64,000 bases of DNA from Sphingomonas sp. C3-2 (GTDB lineage: Bacteria > Pseudomonadota > Alphaproteobacteria > Sphingomonadales > Sphingomonadaceae). The notes beneath the pieces are model-generated. The model was not told where the DNA came from. It saw nothing but the letters and a program-made list of their open reading frames with translations, and did not search any database. The stretch's first letter is position 1, and each line of letters begins with the position of its first letter. Location: the NCBI RefSeq assembly GCF_033025475.1, contig NZ_CP130322.1, positions 1,426,001 to 1,490,000 on the forward strand, in the 5' to 3' direction. The translations under genes were made by a program, and so were the position numbers. Shown here piece after piece: positions 34,233-42,604 of the stretch.

Positions 34233-35501
34233 ATGACGACCGCGACGGGCCAGCGCTCTGAATTCAAATTGGGCGCAAAGCCGCTCGCCGCAGCATTACT
34301 GGGGGTGGCATGCGGTGCATCACCACTGCCCTTCAATGTCCTCCCGCTCGTCATGGGACCGATCAACAAGGAATTCGGCTGGGACTTCGCGTCGATCAGC
34401 GCGGGGGTGACCGTTTTCGGGATCATCGCCGCGCTGATGGCGCCGGTCTTTGGCGGCCTTTCGGATCGGTTCGGCGTCCGCCCGGTGGCGCTCTTGTCGT
34501 TGTTCGTCTTCGGGATCGTCTTCGGTGCCTTCTACTTCATGCCGGCATCGACGCCCGGGTACATCGCCTTCTGGGCGGTGCTGGGCGCAATCGGTATCGG
34601 CTCGACTCCGGTCACCTGGAGCCGGGCAATCAGCCTGTGGTTCAGCAAGAACCGCGGGCTGGCGCTCGGCATCATGCTGCTCGGCACCAGCCTGGCCGCC
34701 ATGGTCGTGCCGCAGATCGCGCAAAAGGCGATCTCAGCCGGCGGATGGCGCATGGCCTTCCCCGTCGTCGCGCTGCTGCCCATCTGCATCGCGCTTCCGC
34801 TCGCCTTTTTCTGGTTCCGCGAACCCCGGCCCGAGGAACGCCCCGCTGAACTGACCGACGCCAAAGGCGAGGTTGCCGGGCAGTCGCTCGGCGAGGCCGT
34901 TCGCGGCTACCGCTTCTGGGTTATGTTCGTCTCGATCCTGCTCACCGCCTTTGCCTATGGCGGCGCGCATATCCACATTGCGCAGATCGTCTCGCTGCAC
35001 GGTTTCGCCGCCGAAGTCGCCGCCAGCGTCATGGGCGTGGTTGCGATCGGCATTCTTACCGGCCGCCTGCTCGTCGGCTATCTCTTTGATCGTTTCTGGG
35101 CCCCTGGCGTCGCCTTCCCGGCACTTTTGCTGCCCACCATCGCGTGCTGGCTGCTGATGGGCACCGACGCCACGATGGCGGCGGTGATGACTGGCGGGTT
35201 CCTCCTCGGCTTTGCCGCAGGCACCGAATCGGACGTCATCGCCTATCTCGCCTCCAAATATTTCGGCATGGCGCATTACGGCAGGATCTACGGCGTGCTC
35301 TACATGCCCTTCGGCATCGGCTCGGCGATTTCGCCGATCGTCTACGGCCTCGTCCGCGATCGGACCGGAAGCTACGACCCCATTCTTTTCGCCGCGATGC
35401 TCTGCTTCGCTGCCGGCGGTGCGCTGCTGCTGCTGCTTGGCCGCTATCCCGCCGCCTCGCGCCACGCAGACCCCAAACTTCAACCCGCAGGAGCCCATTG
35501 A
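34233..35501 (+). CDS. Major facilitator superfamily transporter
   Basis: 422 residues, twelve predicted helices. The loop 2-3 motif is GGLSDRFGVRPVA, and the second-half equivalent is GRLLVGYLFDRFWAP. PVTWSRAISLWFSKNRGLALG is typical of MFS proteins of the oxalate/formate or monocarboxylate-like group. ATG 34233 lies 39 bases after the receptor stop with a GAGGGAAC site. Likely moves the compound, or an early product, across the inner membrane after TonB-dependent entry. Confidence 0.92.
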   Translation: MTTATGQRSEFKLGAKPLAAALLGVACGASPLPFNVLPLVMGPINKEFGWDFASISAGVTVFGIIAALMAPVFGGLSDRFGVRPVALLSLFVFGIVFGAFYFMPASTPGYIAFWAVLGAIGIGSTPVTWSRAISLWFSKNRGLALGIMLLGTSLAAMVVPQIAQKAISAGGWRMAFPVVALLPICIALPLAFFWFREPRPEERPAELTDAKGEVAGQSLGEAVRGYRFWVMFVSILLTAFAYGGAHIHIAQIVSLHGFAAEVAASVMGVVAIGILTGRLLVGYLFDRFWAPGVAFPALLLPTIACWLLMGTDATMAAVMTGGFLLGFAAGTESDVIAYLASKYFGMAHYGRIYGVLYMPFGIGSAISPIVYGLVRDRTGSYDPILFAAMLCFAAGGALLLLLGRYPAASRHADPKLQPAGAH

Positions 35502-35502
35502 G

Positions 35503-37059
35503 ATGGCCACCATGATTCAGGGTACAGACGCTCTGGCCTCGATCGTCGCCGCCGTCGGCGCAGACGCGATCGTGACCGATGCTGCTGAACTCGATTATTT
35601 CTCGCATGACGTTTTCAGCCGCGGCCCCGCGCTGTTCGGCGTCTTCCGCCCCGCGGACAAGGACATGCTGGCGCGCGGCGTTGCTGCAGCGACGGCAGCG
35701 GGCATCGCCATCGTCCCGCGCGGCGGCGGCATGAGCTACACCTCGGGCTATCTCGCCACCGCCCCCGGCGCGCTGCTGATCGACACCGCCGCGATGAACC
35801 GCATCCTCGACATCAACGAGGAAGACATGACGGTTACCGTCGAATCGGGCTGCAGTTGGGACAAGCTTCAACAGACGCTCAAGCCCAAGGGCCTGCGCGT
35901 CCTGGCCTGGGGCACGCTGTCGGGAATCAACGCCACGGTCGGTGGCGGGATGAGCCAGAACGGCATCTTCTGGGGCGCATCGGCCGGCACCGTCGTCGAC
36001 AGTGCGATCAGCTTCGAGGTCGTCCTCGCCGATGGCCGGATCATGTCGACCGGCAGCCAGTTCTTCCGCCCCTTCGGCCCCGATATCACGGGGCTGTTCG
36101 CGGCGGATTGCGGTGCGCTGGGGGTCAAGGCGACGATCACGCTGAAGCTGGTGCGCGAAGGCAAGGCCTTTGCCTACGGCTCCTTCTCCTTCCCCGACGC
36201 GGCCGCCTATTTCGGCGCGATGAGCGAAGTGGCCCGCGAAGGGCTGGCCTCCGAAAATTTCGGCTTCGACCCCTATCTCCAGTCGCAGCGCATGAAGCGC
36301 GACAGCCTCACCAAGGACGCCAAGTCGCTCGTCAACATGATGAAAGCGCAAGGTTCGGTGTTCAAGGCGCTGAAGGAAGGCGCCAAGGTCGTCGCCGCGG
36401 GCCGCTCGTTCCTCGACGATGTTCCCTTCTCGCTCCACTGCATCTGCGAGGGCCGCTACCAGTCGGCCGTCGATGCGGACATCAAGGCGATCGAAGCGAT
36501 CGCGGTGAAGCATGGCGGCAAGGCGATCGAGAACACGATCCCCAAGATCCTGCGCGCCAACCCTTTCCCGCCGGTCAACTCGATGGTCGGCCCGGATGGC
36601 GAACGCTGGGTGCCTGTCCATGGCTTCCTGCCGCACAGCCGGCTAATCGAAGGCTGGAACCGCATCCAGGCGCTGTTCGATGACAACAAGGCCGAAATGG
36701 ACGCGCTGGGCGTTGCCTGCGGGGCGATGCTCGCCGCCGTCAATCGTTCGACCTGCCTTATCGAACCTGTCTTCTTCTGGCCCGACAATCTGGAAGAGAT
36801 TCATTGCCGCTCGCTCGAGGCCGATCACCTCGCCAAGCTCAACCGTTTCCCCGCGAACGAGGAATCGCGCGCGCTGGTGGTGCGCCTGCGCAAGGAAATT
36901 GTCCGCATCTTCCGCGATCTCGGTGCCACCCATCTCCAGATCGGCCGCGCCTATCCGCTTCAGGAAGCGAGCGATCCCAAGGCATGGGACCTGCTCAGCA
37001 CGATCAAGCAGGTCGTCGACCCCAAGGGGCTGATGAACCCCGGCAGCCTGGGGCTCTGA
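35503..37059 (+). CDS. FAD-linked oxidase, VAO/PCMH family (copy B)
   Basis: 518 residues from ATG 35503, one base after the MFS stop. Same layout as the protein at 3010: PRGGGMSYTSGYLA (pyrophosphate loop, about 70-83), WGTLSGINATVGGGMSQNG, FRPFGPDITGLFAADCGALGVKA, and C-terminal IKQVVDPKGLMNPGSLGL. Several shared blocks (for example IGR(T/A)YP near residue 480) show the two are paralogues. No cytochrome c gene follows this copy, so the electron acceptor may be oxygen, a quinone route or the cytochrome at 4604. Substrate unknown. Confidence 0.9.
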   Translation: MATMIQGTDALASIVAAVGADAIVTDAAELDYFSHDVFSRGPALFGVFRPADKDMLARGVAAATAAGIAIVPRGGGMSYTSGYLATAPGALLIDTAAMNRILDINEEDMTVTVESGCSWDKLQQTLKPKGLRVLAWGTLSGINATVGGGMSQNGIFWGASAGTVVDSAISFEVVLADGRIMSTGSQFFRPFGPDITGLFAADCGALGVKATITLKLVREGKAFAYGSFSFPDAAAYFGAMSEVAREGLASENFGFDPYLQSQRMKRDSLTKDAKSLVNMMKAQGSVFKALKEGAKVVAAGRSFLDDVPFSLHCICEGRYQSAVDADIKAIEAIAVKHGGKAIENTIPKILRANPFPPVNSMVGPDGERWVPVHGFLPHSRLIEGWNRIQALFDDNKAEMDALGVACGAMLAAVNRSTCLIEPVFFWPDNLEEIHCRSLEADHLAKLNRFPANEESRALVVRLRKEIVRIFRDLGATHLQIGRAYPLQEASDPKAWDLLSTIKQVVDPKGLMNPGSLGL

Positions 37060-37063
37060 TCCC

Positions 37064-38119
37064 ATGACGGCAATCAAACCCTTTGCCGCCGTCGCGCTCC
37101 AGATAGCCGCCCGCTCGGTCGAGCGGCTGTCGGACCGTGCCGAGGTCAGCGCCCAGATGCTGGCGATGATCGACGAGATCGGCGTCAAGATCCGCGCATC
37201 GGGCGTGTTCATCCAGCAATATGGCGGCTCGCCGCTGCGGCTGGTGGTGCTCCCCGAATATTTCCTGACCAGCTATCCCGGGCGCATCTCAATCCCCGAT
37301 TTCGCCGAAAAGGCCGCGCTCGACATGGACGGGCCGGAATATGAGGCGATGGGCCGCATCGCGCAGGCGCAGAACCTGTTCCTCGCGGGCAATGCCTATG
37401 AGCGCGATCCGAATTTCCCCGGCATCTATTTCCAGACCTGTTTCGTGATCGGCCCGTCGGGCGATATCGTGCTGCGCTATCGCAGGCTCAACTCGATGTT
37501 CGCCCCCACCCCGCATGATGTGTGGTCGCAATATCTCGATGTCTACGGGCTGGAGGGCGTCTTCCCCGTCGCGCGGACCGAGATCGGCAATATCGCCGCG
37601 ATCGCGTCGGAAGAAATCCTCTACCCCGAAATCGCGCGCGCGCATGCGCTGCGCGGGGCGGAAATCTTCGTCCACAGCTCGTCGGAAATCGGCTCGCCGC
37701 TGGCCACCCCCAAGCAAATCGCAAAGCGCGCGCGCGCCTTTGAGAACATCGCCTATGTCGTCTCCGCCAACACCGCCGGCATCGAGGGCTCGGCAATGCC
37801 GCTCGCTTCGGCTGACGGCAATTCGGTGGTAATCGACTATAAGGGGAATCCGTTGGCGGAATCGAACACGGGCGAAACCTTCACCGCCTTTGCCGATCTC
37901 GACATCAACGCGCTGCGTACCCAGCGCCGCAAGTGCGGCATGACGAACTTCCTCGCGCGGCAACGGCTTGAACTGTTCGCGCCGGTCTATGCGGGCCAGT
38001 CACCCCAGCCCGCCAATAGCCTGATCGAGAATGGGGAACTGAAGATCCCCGATCGCGATCATTTTCTCAGAGTTCAGGAGCAGGTGATCGAACGCCTTGC
38101 AAAGGATGGAGTGATATGA
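37064..38119 (+). CDS. Nitrilase-superfamily protein with Ser in place of catalytic Cys
   Basis: 351 residues, no signal peptide, unlike the copy at 481. Triad positions: Glu is present as E65 (VVLPEYFLTSYPG); the Lys position reads LRYRRLN, giving Arg141; the nucleophile segment reads GNIAAIASEEILYPEIARA, with Ser182 where GNIAVMICYDGWFPE-type sequences have Cys. Fold segments around these residues are intact, so it is not simple decay. It could be a binding protein, a Ser-dependent hydrolase, or a changed enzyme. Four bases after the flavoprotein and overlapping the methyltransferase (ATGA). Confidence 0.87.
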   Translation: MTAIKPFAAVALQIAARSVERLSDRAEVSAQMLAMIDEIGVKIRASGVFIQQYGGSPLRLVVLPEYFLTSYPGRISIPDFAEKAALDMDGPEYEAMGRIAQAQNLFLAGNAYERDPNFPGIYFQTCFVIGPSGDIVLRYRRLNSMFAPTPHDVWSQYLDVYGLEGVFPVARTEIGNIAAIASEEILYPEIARAHALRGAEIFVHSSSEIGSPLATPKQIAKRARAFENIAYVVSANTAGIEGSAMPLASADGNSVVIDYKGNPLAESNTGETFTAFADLDINALRTQRRKCGMTNFLARQRLELFAPVYAGQSPQPANSLIENGELKIPDRDHFLRVQEQVIERLAKDGVI

Positions 38120-39318
38120 GCCGCCAGGATGTACCCCCGCCCTATACCGCGGTTGCCCGCCACGCCGTTTTCCCGGACCCCACGCACGACGAAGCGGCGC
38201 GCTACAACTTCCTGACCGCGATGAACAAATATCTGTCCGGCGCGATCGGCGCGGGCAACAAGATCGCGTACGATACGCGCGTGCTCCCCGCGTTCGAAGC
38301 CGAACATGGCCGCGCGCCGCAGGACCGGTTCGAGATCCGCGACGCGATGAACCAGGATCCCTGGCATCGCTACTGGTCGGCGCTCAAGCGCAACACGATG
38401 GAAATGCGCCAGCAGAACGGCCGTTCGATCACGCTGCGCCAGCTTGATGAACTCAGCGCCAAGGTCCGCCAGTTCAACGAGGGCCGCGACACGCTTCAGC
38501 TCGATCCGACGCTGGCGATCCCGCATTACATGGACGTCACCGACATCCACTGCATGCCCGGCTCCTATCATGGCGAGGAACGCCCCGGCGACATGTCGGC
38601 CGGCGCCAATTATGACAGCGGGCTGTTCGCCACCACCGGCGGCGGGCTCGGCGCGCTTTCCGATGGCGGCGGTCAGGCGCTGGTCGAATGGATCAAGAAG
38701 GAACGTCCGGGCTGGACGCCCCGGCGCATCCTCGATCTGGGCTGCACCGTCGGCCACAATATCGTGCCGCTGGCGCTCGCTTTCCCCGAAACCGAAATTG
38801 TCGCCATCGACACGGGTGCGGCGGTGCTGCGTTATGCCCATGCCCGCGCACAGGCGCTGGGGGCGAAAAACATCACCTTCATCCAGATGAACGCCGAGGA
38901 TCTGAGCCGCTTCCCCGATGGCCATTTCGACTGGGTGCAGACGACGATGTACCTGCACGAACTGTCGGGCAAGGCGCTGCCGCAGATCATCCGCGAGGGC
39001 GAACGCGTGCTCGCGCCGGGCGGGCTGATGTTCCATCTGGAACAGCCGCAATACACCGCCGAGATGCCGCTCTACGAGCAGTTCATCCGCGACTGGGACG
39101 CGTTCAACAACAACGAACCCTATTGGTCGGCGATGCACGCGCTCGATCTCAAGCAGGTGATGGAAGACGCCGGTTTCGCGCGCGACAGCCAGTTCGTCGC
39201 GCGCGTGCTGGCGGTGGTGGATCGCACCGTTTTCCCGCCCTCGCCCGAAGGGGAACAGGAAGATCATGGCCGCGCTGCGGCGTGGAACGCCTATGGAGCA
39301 TGGAAAGCCGAAGCATGA
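38116..39318 (+). CDS. Class I SAM-dependent methyltransferase with long N-terminal domain
   Basis: 400 residues. The SAM-binding core starts near residue 208: RRILDLGCTVGHNIVPLALAF (motif I), EIVAIDTGAAVLRYAHARA (motif II), MNAEDLSRFPDGHFDWVQ, then VLAPGGLMFHLEQPQ. The first 200 residues are mainly helical, with two N-terminal segments (VLPAFEAEHGRAPQDRFEIRDAM and DPWHRYWSALKRNTMEM) that I do not recognise. Motif I has Thr-Val where many have Ala/Ser-Gly. Methyl transfer in a degradation operon is unusual; it may modify a hydroxyl, carboxyl or sulphur of the substrate. Translationally coupled on both sides. Confidence 0.88.
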   Translation: MSRQDVPPPYTAVARHAVFPDPTHDEAARYNFLTAMNKYLSGAIGAGNKIAYDTRVLPAFEAEHGRAPQDRFEIRDAMNQDPWHRYWSALKRNTMEMRQQNGRSITLRQLDELSAKVRQFNEGRDTLQLDPTLAIPHYMDVTDIHCMPGSYHGEERPGDMSAGANYDSGLFATTGGGLGALSDGGGQALVEWIKKERPGWTPRRILDLGCTVGHNIVPLALAFPETEIVAIDTGAAVLRYAHARAQALGAKNITFIQMNAEDLSRFPDGHFDWVQTTMYLHELSGKALPQIIREGERVLAPGGLMFHLEQPQYTAEMPLYEQFIRDWDAFNNNEPYWSAMHALDLKQVMEDAGFARDSQFVARVLAVVDRTVFPPSPEGEQEDHGRAAAWNAYGAWKAEA

Positions 39319-39680
39319 GTGACGATAGCGTAGACTGGATCGCCCGCGCAGGAACCCGCGCCAAGGGCAAGCGCCCCAACACGTTGGGGGATTTCAACGC
39401 AGAGCGCACGCTCTCGATTCTGTTGGCGCTGGCCGGCGAAATCTCGGTGGTGAAGGAACGGCTCGACACCGTCGAACGGTTGCTGGACGCCAAGGGCACG
39501 ATCAGCCGGGCCGATATCGAGGCGTATCAGCCGACCGGCGACGCCGCCTATGAACGCGCGCTGATGACCAAGGAGTATATCGCGCGGATCATGCGGGGGC
39601 TTCAGCAGGAAATGGAAGCGATGCAGGCCGCGCCTGAACGCCCCATGGCCGAACTCAGCATCGCCCTGCGAGACAGCTGA
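39315..39680 (+). CDS. Small helical protein of unknown function
   Basis: 121 residues from ATG 39315 (ATGA overlap with the methyltransferase), ending in a TGATG overlap. No family recognised. N-terminal basic stretch WIARAGTRAKGKRPN, then helices with coiled-coil character (LALAGEISVVKERLDTVERLL, and IARIMRGLQQEMEAMQAA). The tight coupling suggests it is a partner subunit of the methyltransferase or of the following beta-rich protein. A regulatory or assembly role is a guess. Confidence 0.8.
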   Translation: MSDDSVDWIARAGTRAKGKRPNTLGDFNAERTLSILLALAGEISVVKERLDTVERLLDAKGTISRADIEAYQPTGDAAYERALMTKEYIARIMRGLQQEMEAMQAAPERPMAELSIALRDS

Positions 39681-40411
39681 TGCGGCATCGGACGATCAGC
39701 GGACGCATTCGCTACACCTCGAAAAAGCCCGAGATGATGGATCAGGAACGGGGCCGGGAATGGTTCACCTTCACCCATCATGGCGATGGCAGCACGATCT
39801 TTCGCGCCCGCTGCGAGATCGAGGAACCGTCCCCCACGGTGATGCGCGACATCATCTACGCGCTTGATGCCAAGGGCCGGCCGCAGGATCTGCACGTCCA
39901 CCTGACGGTCGACGACGCGTTCATGGGTTCGGGCTGGCTGCATCATGTTCCCGGTGAAACTGGCGGCGTGATCGAATGCGAAAGCCACGGCCCGATGATC
40001 GGCCGGATTTCGCAGCAGATGCCCTATACCGGCACAATCGACGGTTTCGGCACGCACCCCATTGCGGGCGATGGCTACACCACGCGCTGCATGGATATTT
40101 CCAAGGGGCCGCATCGTCGGCGCATCCGCGTCTTCCTGCCCTCTCCCGATCATCGCGGCGCAACCCCGCCGCTGATCAGCGAAGTGGAGATCGGTCTGGA
40201 ATATGTAGGCGAGGAAACCGTGACGGTTGCCGCCGGCACCTTCGACTGCCGCCATTTCCGCTTCGTCGATGACGAGGGCGCTGGCATGGGCGGCATTCCG
40301 CACCCGCATTACGACATGTGGGTCACCGCCGACGCGGACTCGATCTTCGTCCAGGGCGGCGTCGGCGGCTATATGCAGACCTGGTACGAACTCGTCGAAC
40401 TCGAGCGCTGA
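39680..40411 (+). CDS. Uncharacterised beta-rich protein, copy B (paralogue of 1620)
   Basis: 243 residues. Shares with the 1620 protein the N-terminal IRYTSKKPEMMDQERGRE block, LPSPDHRGATPP around residue 155, VTVAAGTFDCRHFRFVDD and C-terminal VGGYMQTWYEL. This copy has an extra Gly-rich turn (GAGMGGIPHPHYD) where copy A has GLLLEHPPYD. Last gene of the right-arm unit. No signal peptide. Function unknown; its retention beside the second nitrilase-fold/flavoprotein pair is the best clue. Confidence 0.87.
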   Translation: MRHRTISGRIRYTSKKPEMMDQERGREWFTFTHHGDGSTIFRARCEIEEPSPTVMRDIIYALDAKGRPQDLHVHLTVDDAFMGSGWLHHVPGETGGVIECESHGPMIGRISQQMPYTGTIDGFGTHPIAGDGYTTRCMDISKGPHRRRIRVFLPSPDHRGATPPLISEVEIGLEYVGEETVTVAAGTFDCRHFRFVDDEGAGMGGIPHPHYDMWVTADADSIFVQGGVGGYMQTWYELVELER

Positions 40412-40423
40412 TAGCGCATCGAC

Positions 40424-40460
40424 GTCCCGCCCCGCGTTTCTGGTTCCGCCGGGGCGGGAC
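40424..40460. terminator. Inverted repeat at the right boundary of the island
   Basis: GTCCCGCCCCG (40424-40434) pairs perfectly with CGGGGCGGGAC (40450-40460) around a 15-base loop, between the convergent island unit and panC. Very stable, but no T run on either side. Confidence 0.6.
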
Positions 40461-40484
40461 AATCATTGCCCCGCTATGGGATGC

Positions 40485-41330
40485 TTATTCGGCAAGCACC
40501 GGCAGATTGTCGATCAGGCGCGTGCGGCCGAGCCGTGCCGCCGCCAACAGGCGCGCCGGACGGTCGAACTGCTCGATCGGCTCAAGCGTCTCGGCATCGC
40601 GCAGCGAAACATAGTCGATCGGTCCGAAGCCCGCCTTTTCAAGCTGCGCCACCGCCTTGGCCAGTGCCTCGGCCACATCGCCGCCTGCGGCAATGCTGCG
40701 CGCGGCTTCGCCCAGTGCGCGCGGCAAGGCGCGGGCCGCCTCGCGTTCCTCGGGCGCGAGATACGCGTTGCGCGACGACAGGGCGAGCCCGTCTTCGTCG
40801 CGCTGCGTGGTCACGCCTTCTACCTCGATCGGCATATTGAGATCGGTCACCATGCGGCGGATGACGAGCAATTGCTGGTAATCCTTCTCGCCAAACAGCG
40901 CGATATCGGGGCGAACCTGGTTGAACAGCTTGCTGACGACCGTCGCCACGCCATCGAAATGGCCGGGGCGCGCCGCACCGTCGAGCATTTCGGTAATGCC
41001 CGAAACCGACACATTGGTGGCATAGCCTTCCGGATACATCACCTCGACCGGCGGCAGCCACAAAAGCGCGCAGCCAGCAGCTTGCAGCATCGCTGCATCG
41101 GCCAGTTCCTTGCGCGGATAGGCGTCGAGATCCTCGTTCGGGCCGAACTGGCGCGGGTTGACAAAGATCGATGCGACCACGCGGTCGGCGCGGGTCTTGG
41201 CCGCTTCGATCAGCGCCATATGCCCGTCATGAAGCGCGCCCATGGTGGGCACGAGGGCGATTGTTTCGCCCTTTTCCCGAAATGAAGCGATCTCTGCCCG
41301 CAGGCTCTCCAGATCACGGACCGTTTGCAC
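40485..41330 (-). CDS. panC: Pantothenate synthetase
   Basis: 281 residues, normal length. ATP-dependent ligation of pantoate and beta-alanine to pantothenate (CoA precursor), cytosolic. Signatures: VPTMGALHDGHMALIEAA (HIGH-like motif), FVNPRQFGPNEDLDAYPR, RPGHFDGVATVVSKLFNQVRPDIALFGEKDYQQL and ALSSRNAYLAPEER. No panB nearby. It marks the return to core chromosome right of the island. Divergent from mipZ across 184 bp in which I see no further feature. Confidence 0.97.
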   Translation of the reverse strand: MQTVRDLESLRAEIASFREKGETIALVPTMGALHDGHMALIEAAKTRADRVVASIFVNPRQFGPNEDLDAYPRKELADAAMLQAAGCALLWLPPVEVMYPEGYATNVSVSGITEMLDGAARPGHFDGVATVVSKLFNQVRPDIALFGEKDYQQLLVIRRMVTDLNMPIEVEGVTTQRDEDGLALSSRNAYLAPEEREAARALPRALGEAARSIAAGGDVAEALAKAVAQLEKAGFGPIDYVSLRDAETLEPIEQFDRPARLLAAARLGRTRLIDNLPVLAE

Positions 41331-41514
41331 GCTGCCTTTGCCTCCGATATGGCCGGGAAGTGCTCAACAGAACCCATGCCCGCAACGCCGTAACGGCAGG
41401 GGATATGAGGCTCTGTATAACGGTAGAGCAATCCCGGTGTAAAACCCGGTAACGGAAAATTCCGAGGGATGCTCTAGGGGGAAGGCACGGGCTTTAAAAG
41501 GGGCGAATGCACTA

Positions 41515-42300
41515 ATGGCGATCAACGGGGTACATCTGATCGTATTCGCGAACGAAAAGGGCGGCAGCGGCAAATCGACGACTGCGGTCCATACCGCGAT
41601 CGGTCTGGCGCAGGCGGGCCGCCGCGTCGCCGCGCTCGATCTGGACGGTCGGCAGAAAACGCTCGCGCGCTATCTGGAGAACCGCCGCGAGACCGCAAAG
41701 CGGCGCGGCGTCGAGCTGGCATCGCCCGAATTCGCGGTGGTGAATGACGGGCGGACGGAGACGTTCGAGGAAAAACTCGAAATGCTCACCCGCGATGTCG
41801 AATTTCTCGTGATCGATACGCCGGGGCGCGACGATGATCTGGCGCGCGCGGCGGCCGGCCGTGCAGATACGCTCGTCACCCCGCTCAACGACAGCTTTAT
41901 CGACCTCGACCTGATCGGGCAGGTCGATCCGGAAACCTACAAGGTCAAGCGGCCGAGCTTTTATGCCGAAGTGGTGTGGGACGCGCGCAAGGCGCGGGCG
42001 AAGACCGATGGCGGCACCGTCGACTGGGTGGTGCTGCGCAACCGCCTCCAGCATCTCGAAGCGCGCAACATGCGCCGCGTCGGCGATGCGTTGGGCGAGC
42101 TTTCCAAGCGCGTCGGCTTCCGCGTGATCCCGGGGCTGGGCGAGCGCGTGATCTACCGCGAGCTTTTCCCCAAGGGAATCACGTTGCTCGACCTCCAGCA
42201 GCTCGGCGAACTCGGCATCAGCCATATCGCCGCGCGCCAGGAACTGCGCGAGATGATTTCGGGGCTGGCGCTGCCCGAGGCGGCCGCGAACGCCGCCTGA
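41515..42300 (+). CDS. mipZ: MipZ-type division-plane positioning ATPase
   Basis: 261 residues. ParA-like P-loop: VFANEKGGSGKSTTAVHTAIGLA (about 10-32), with the deviant Walker A KGGSGKST typical of MipZ rather than KGGVGKTT. LDLDGRQKTLARYLENR is the MipZ-specific region after strand 2, and VIDTPGRDDDLARAAAGRADTL is Walker B. In Caulobacter MipZ forms a polar gradient with ParB and inhibits FtsZ; the same is expected here. Coupled to the J-domain gene by TGATG. Confidence 0.92.
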   Translation: MAINGVHLIVFANEKGGSGKSTTAVHTAIGLAQAGRRVAALDLDGRQKTLARYLENRRETAKRRGVELASPEFAVVNDGRTETFEEKLEMLTRDVEFLVIDTPGRDDDLARAAAGRADTLVTPLNDSFIDLDLIGQVDPETYKVKRPSFYAEVVWDARKARAKTDGGTVDWVVLRNRLQHLEARNMRRVGDALGELSKRVGFRVIPGLGERVIYRELFPKGITLLDLQQLGELGISHIAARQELREMISGLALPEAAANAA

Positions 42301-42581
42301 TGGCCAAGCTGATCCTGATCGCCGCGATCGGCGCCATCCTCTATTTCTGGTGGCGCGGACGCAGCGAACGCAGCGCGATGACCCCGAACGAGGCGCGCCG
42401 CCTGCTCGGGGTCGATCCGGGCGCCGATGCCGAGGCGATCCGCGCCGCGCATCGTCGGCTCATCGCGCGCGTGCACCCGGACAGCGGCGGCAGCGAAGAA
42501 CTGGCGCAAAAAATAAACATGGCGCGTGACCTCTTGCTCAAATCGGGCGTTCATGGGGGGCATCGCGAGACGCGATCCTAA
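42300..42581 (+). CDS. Membrane-anchored J-domain protein
   Basis: 93 residues from ATG 42300, overlapping mipZ by one base. N-terminal membrane helix ([15 protein letters not shown], about 4-18) followed by a compact J domain: [38 protein letters not shown] with the HPD motif. Same architecture as small Tim14/DjlA-like J proteins of alphaproteobacteria. Expected to recruit DnaK to the membrane; client unknown. Confidence 0.88.
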   Translation: MAKLILIAAIGAILYFWWRGRSERSAMTPNEARRLLGVDPGADAEAIRAAHRRLIARVHPDSGGSEELAQKINMARDLLLKSGVHGGHRETRS

Positions 42582-42604
42582 TCGACAGGACTACGGAGCT
42601 TTTG

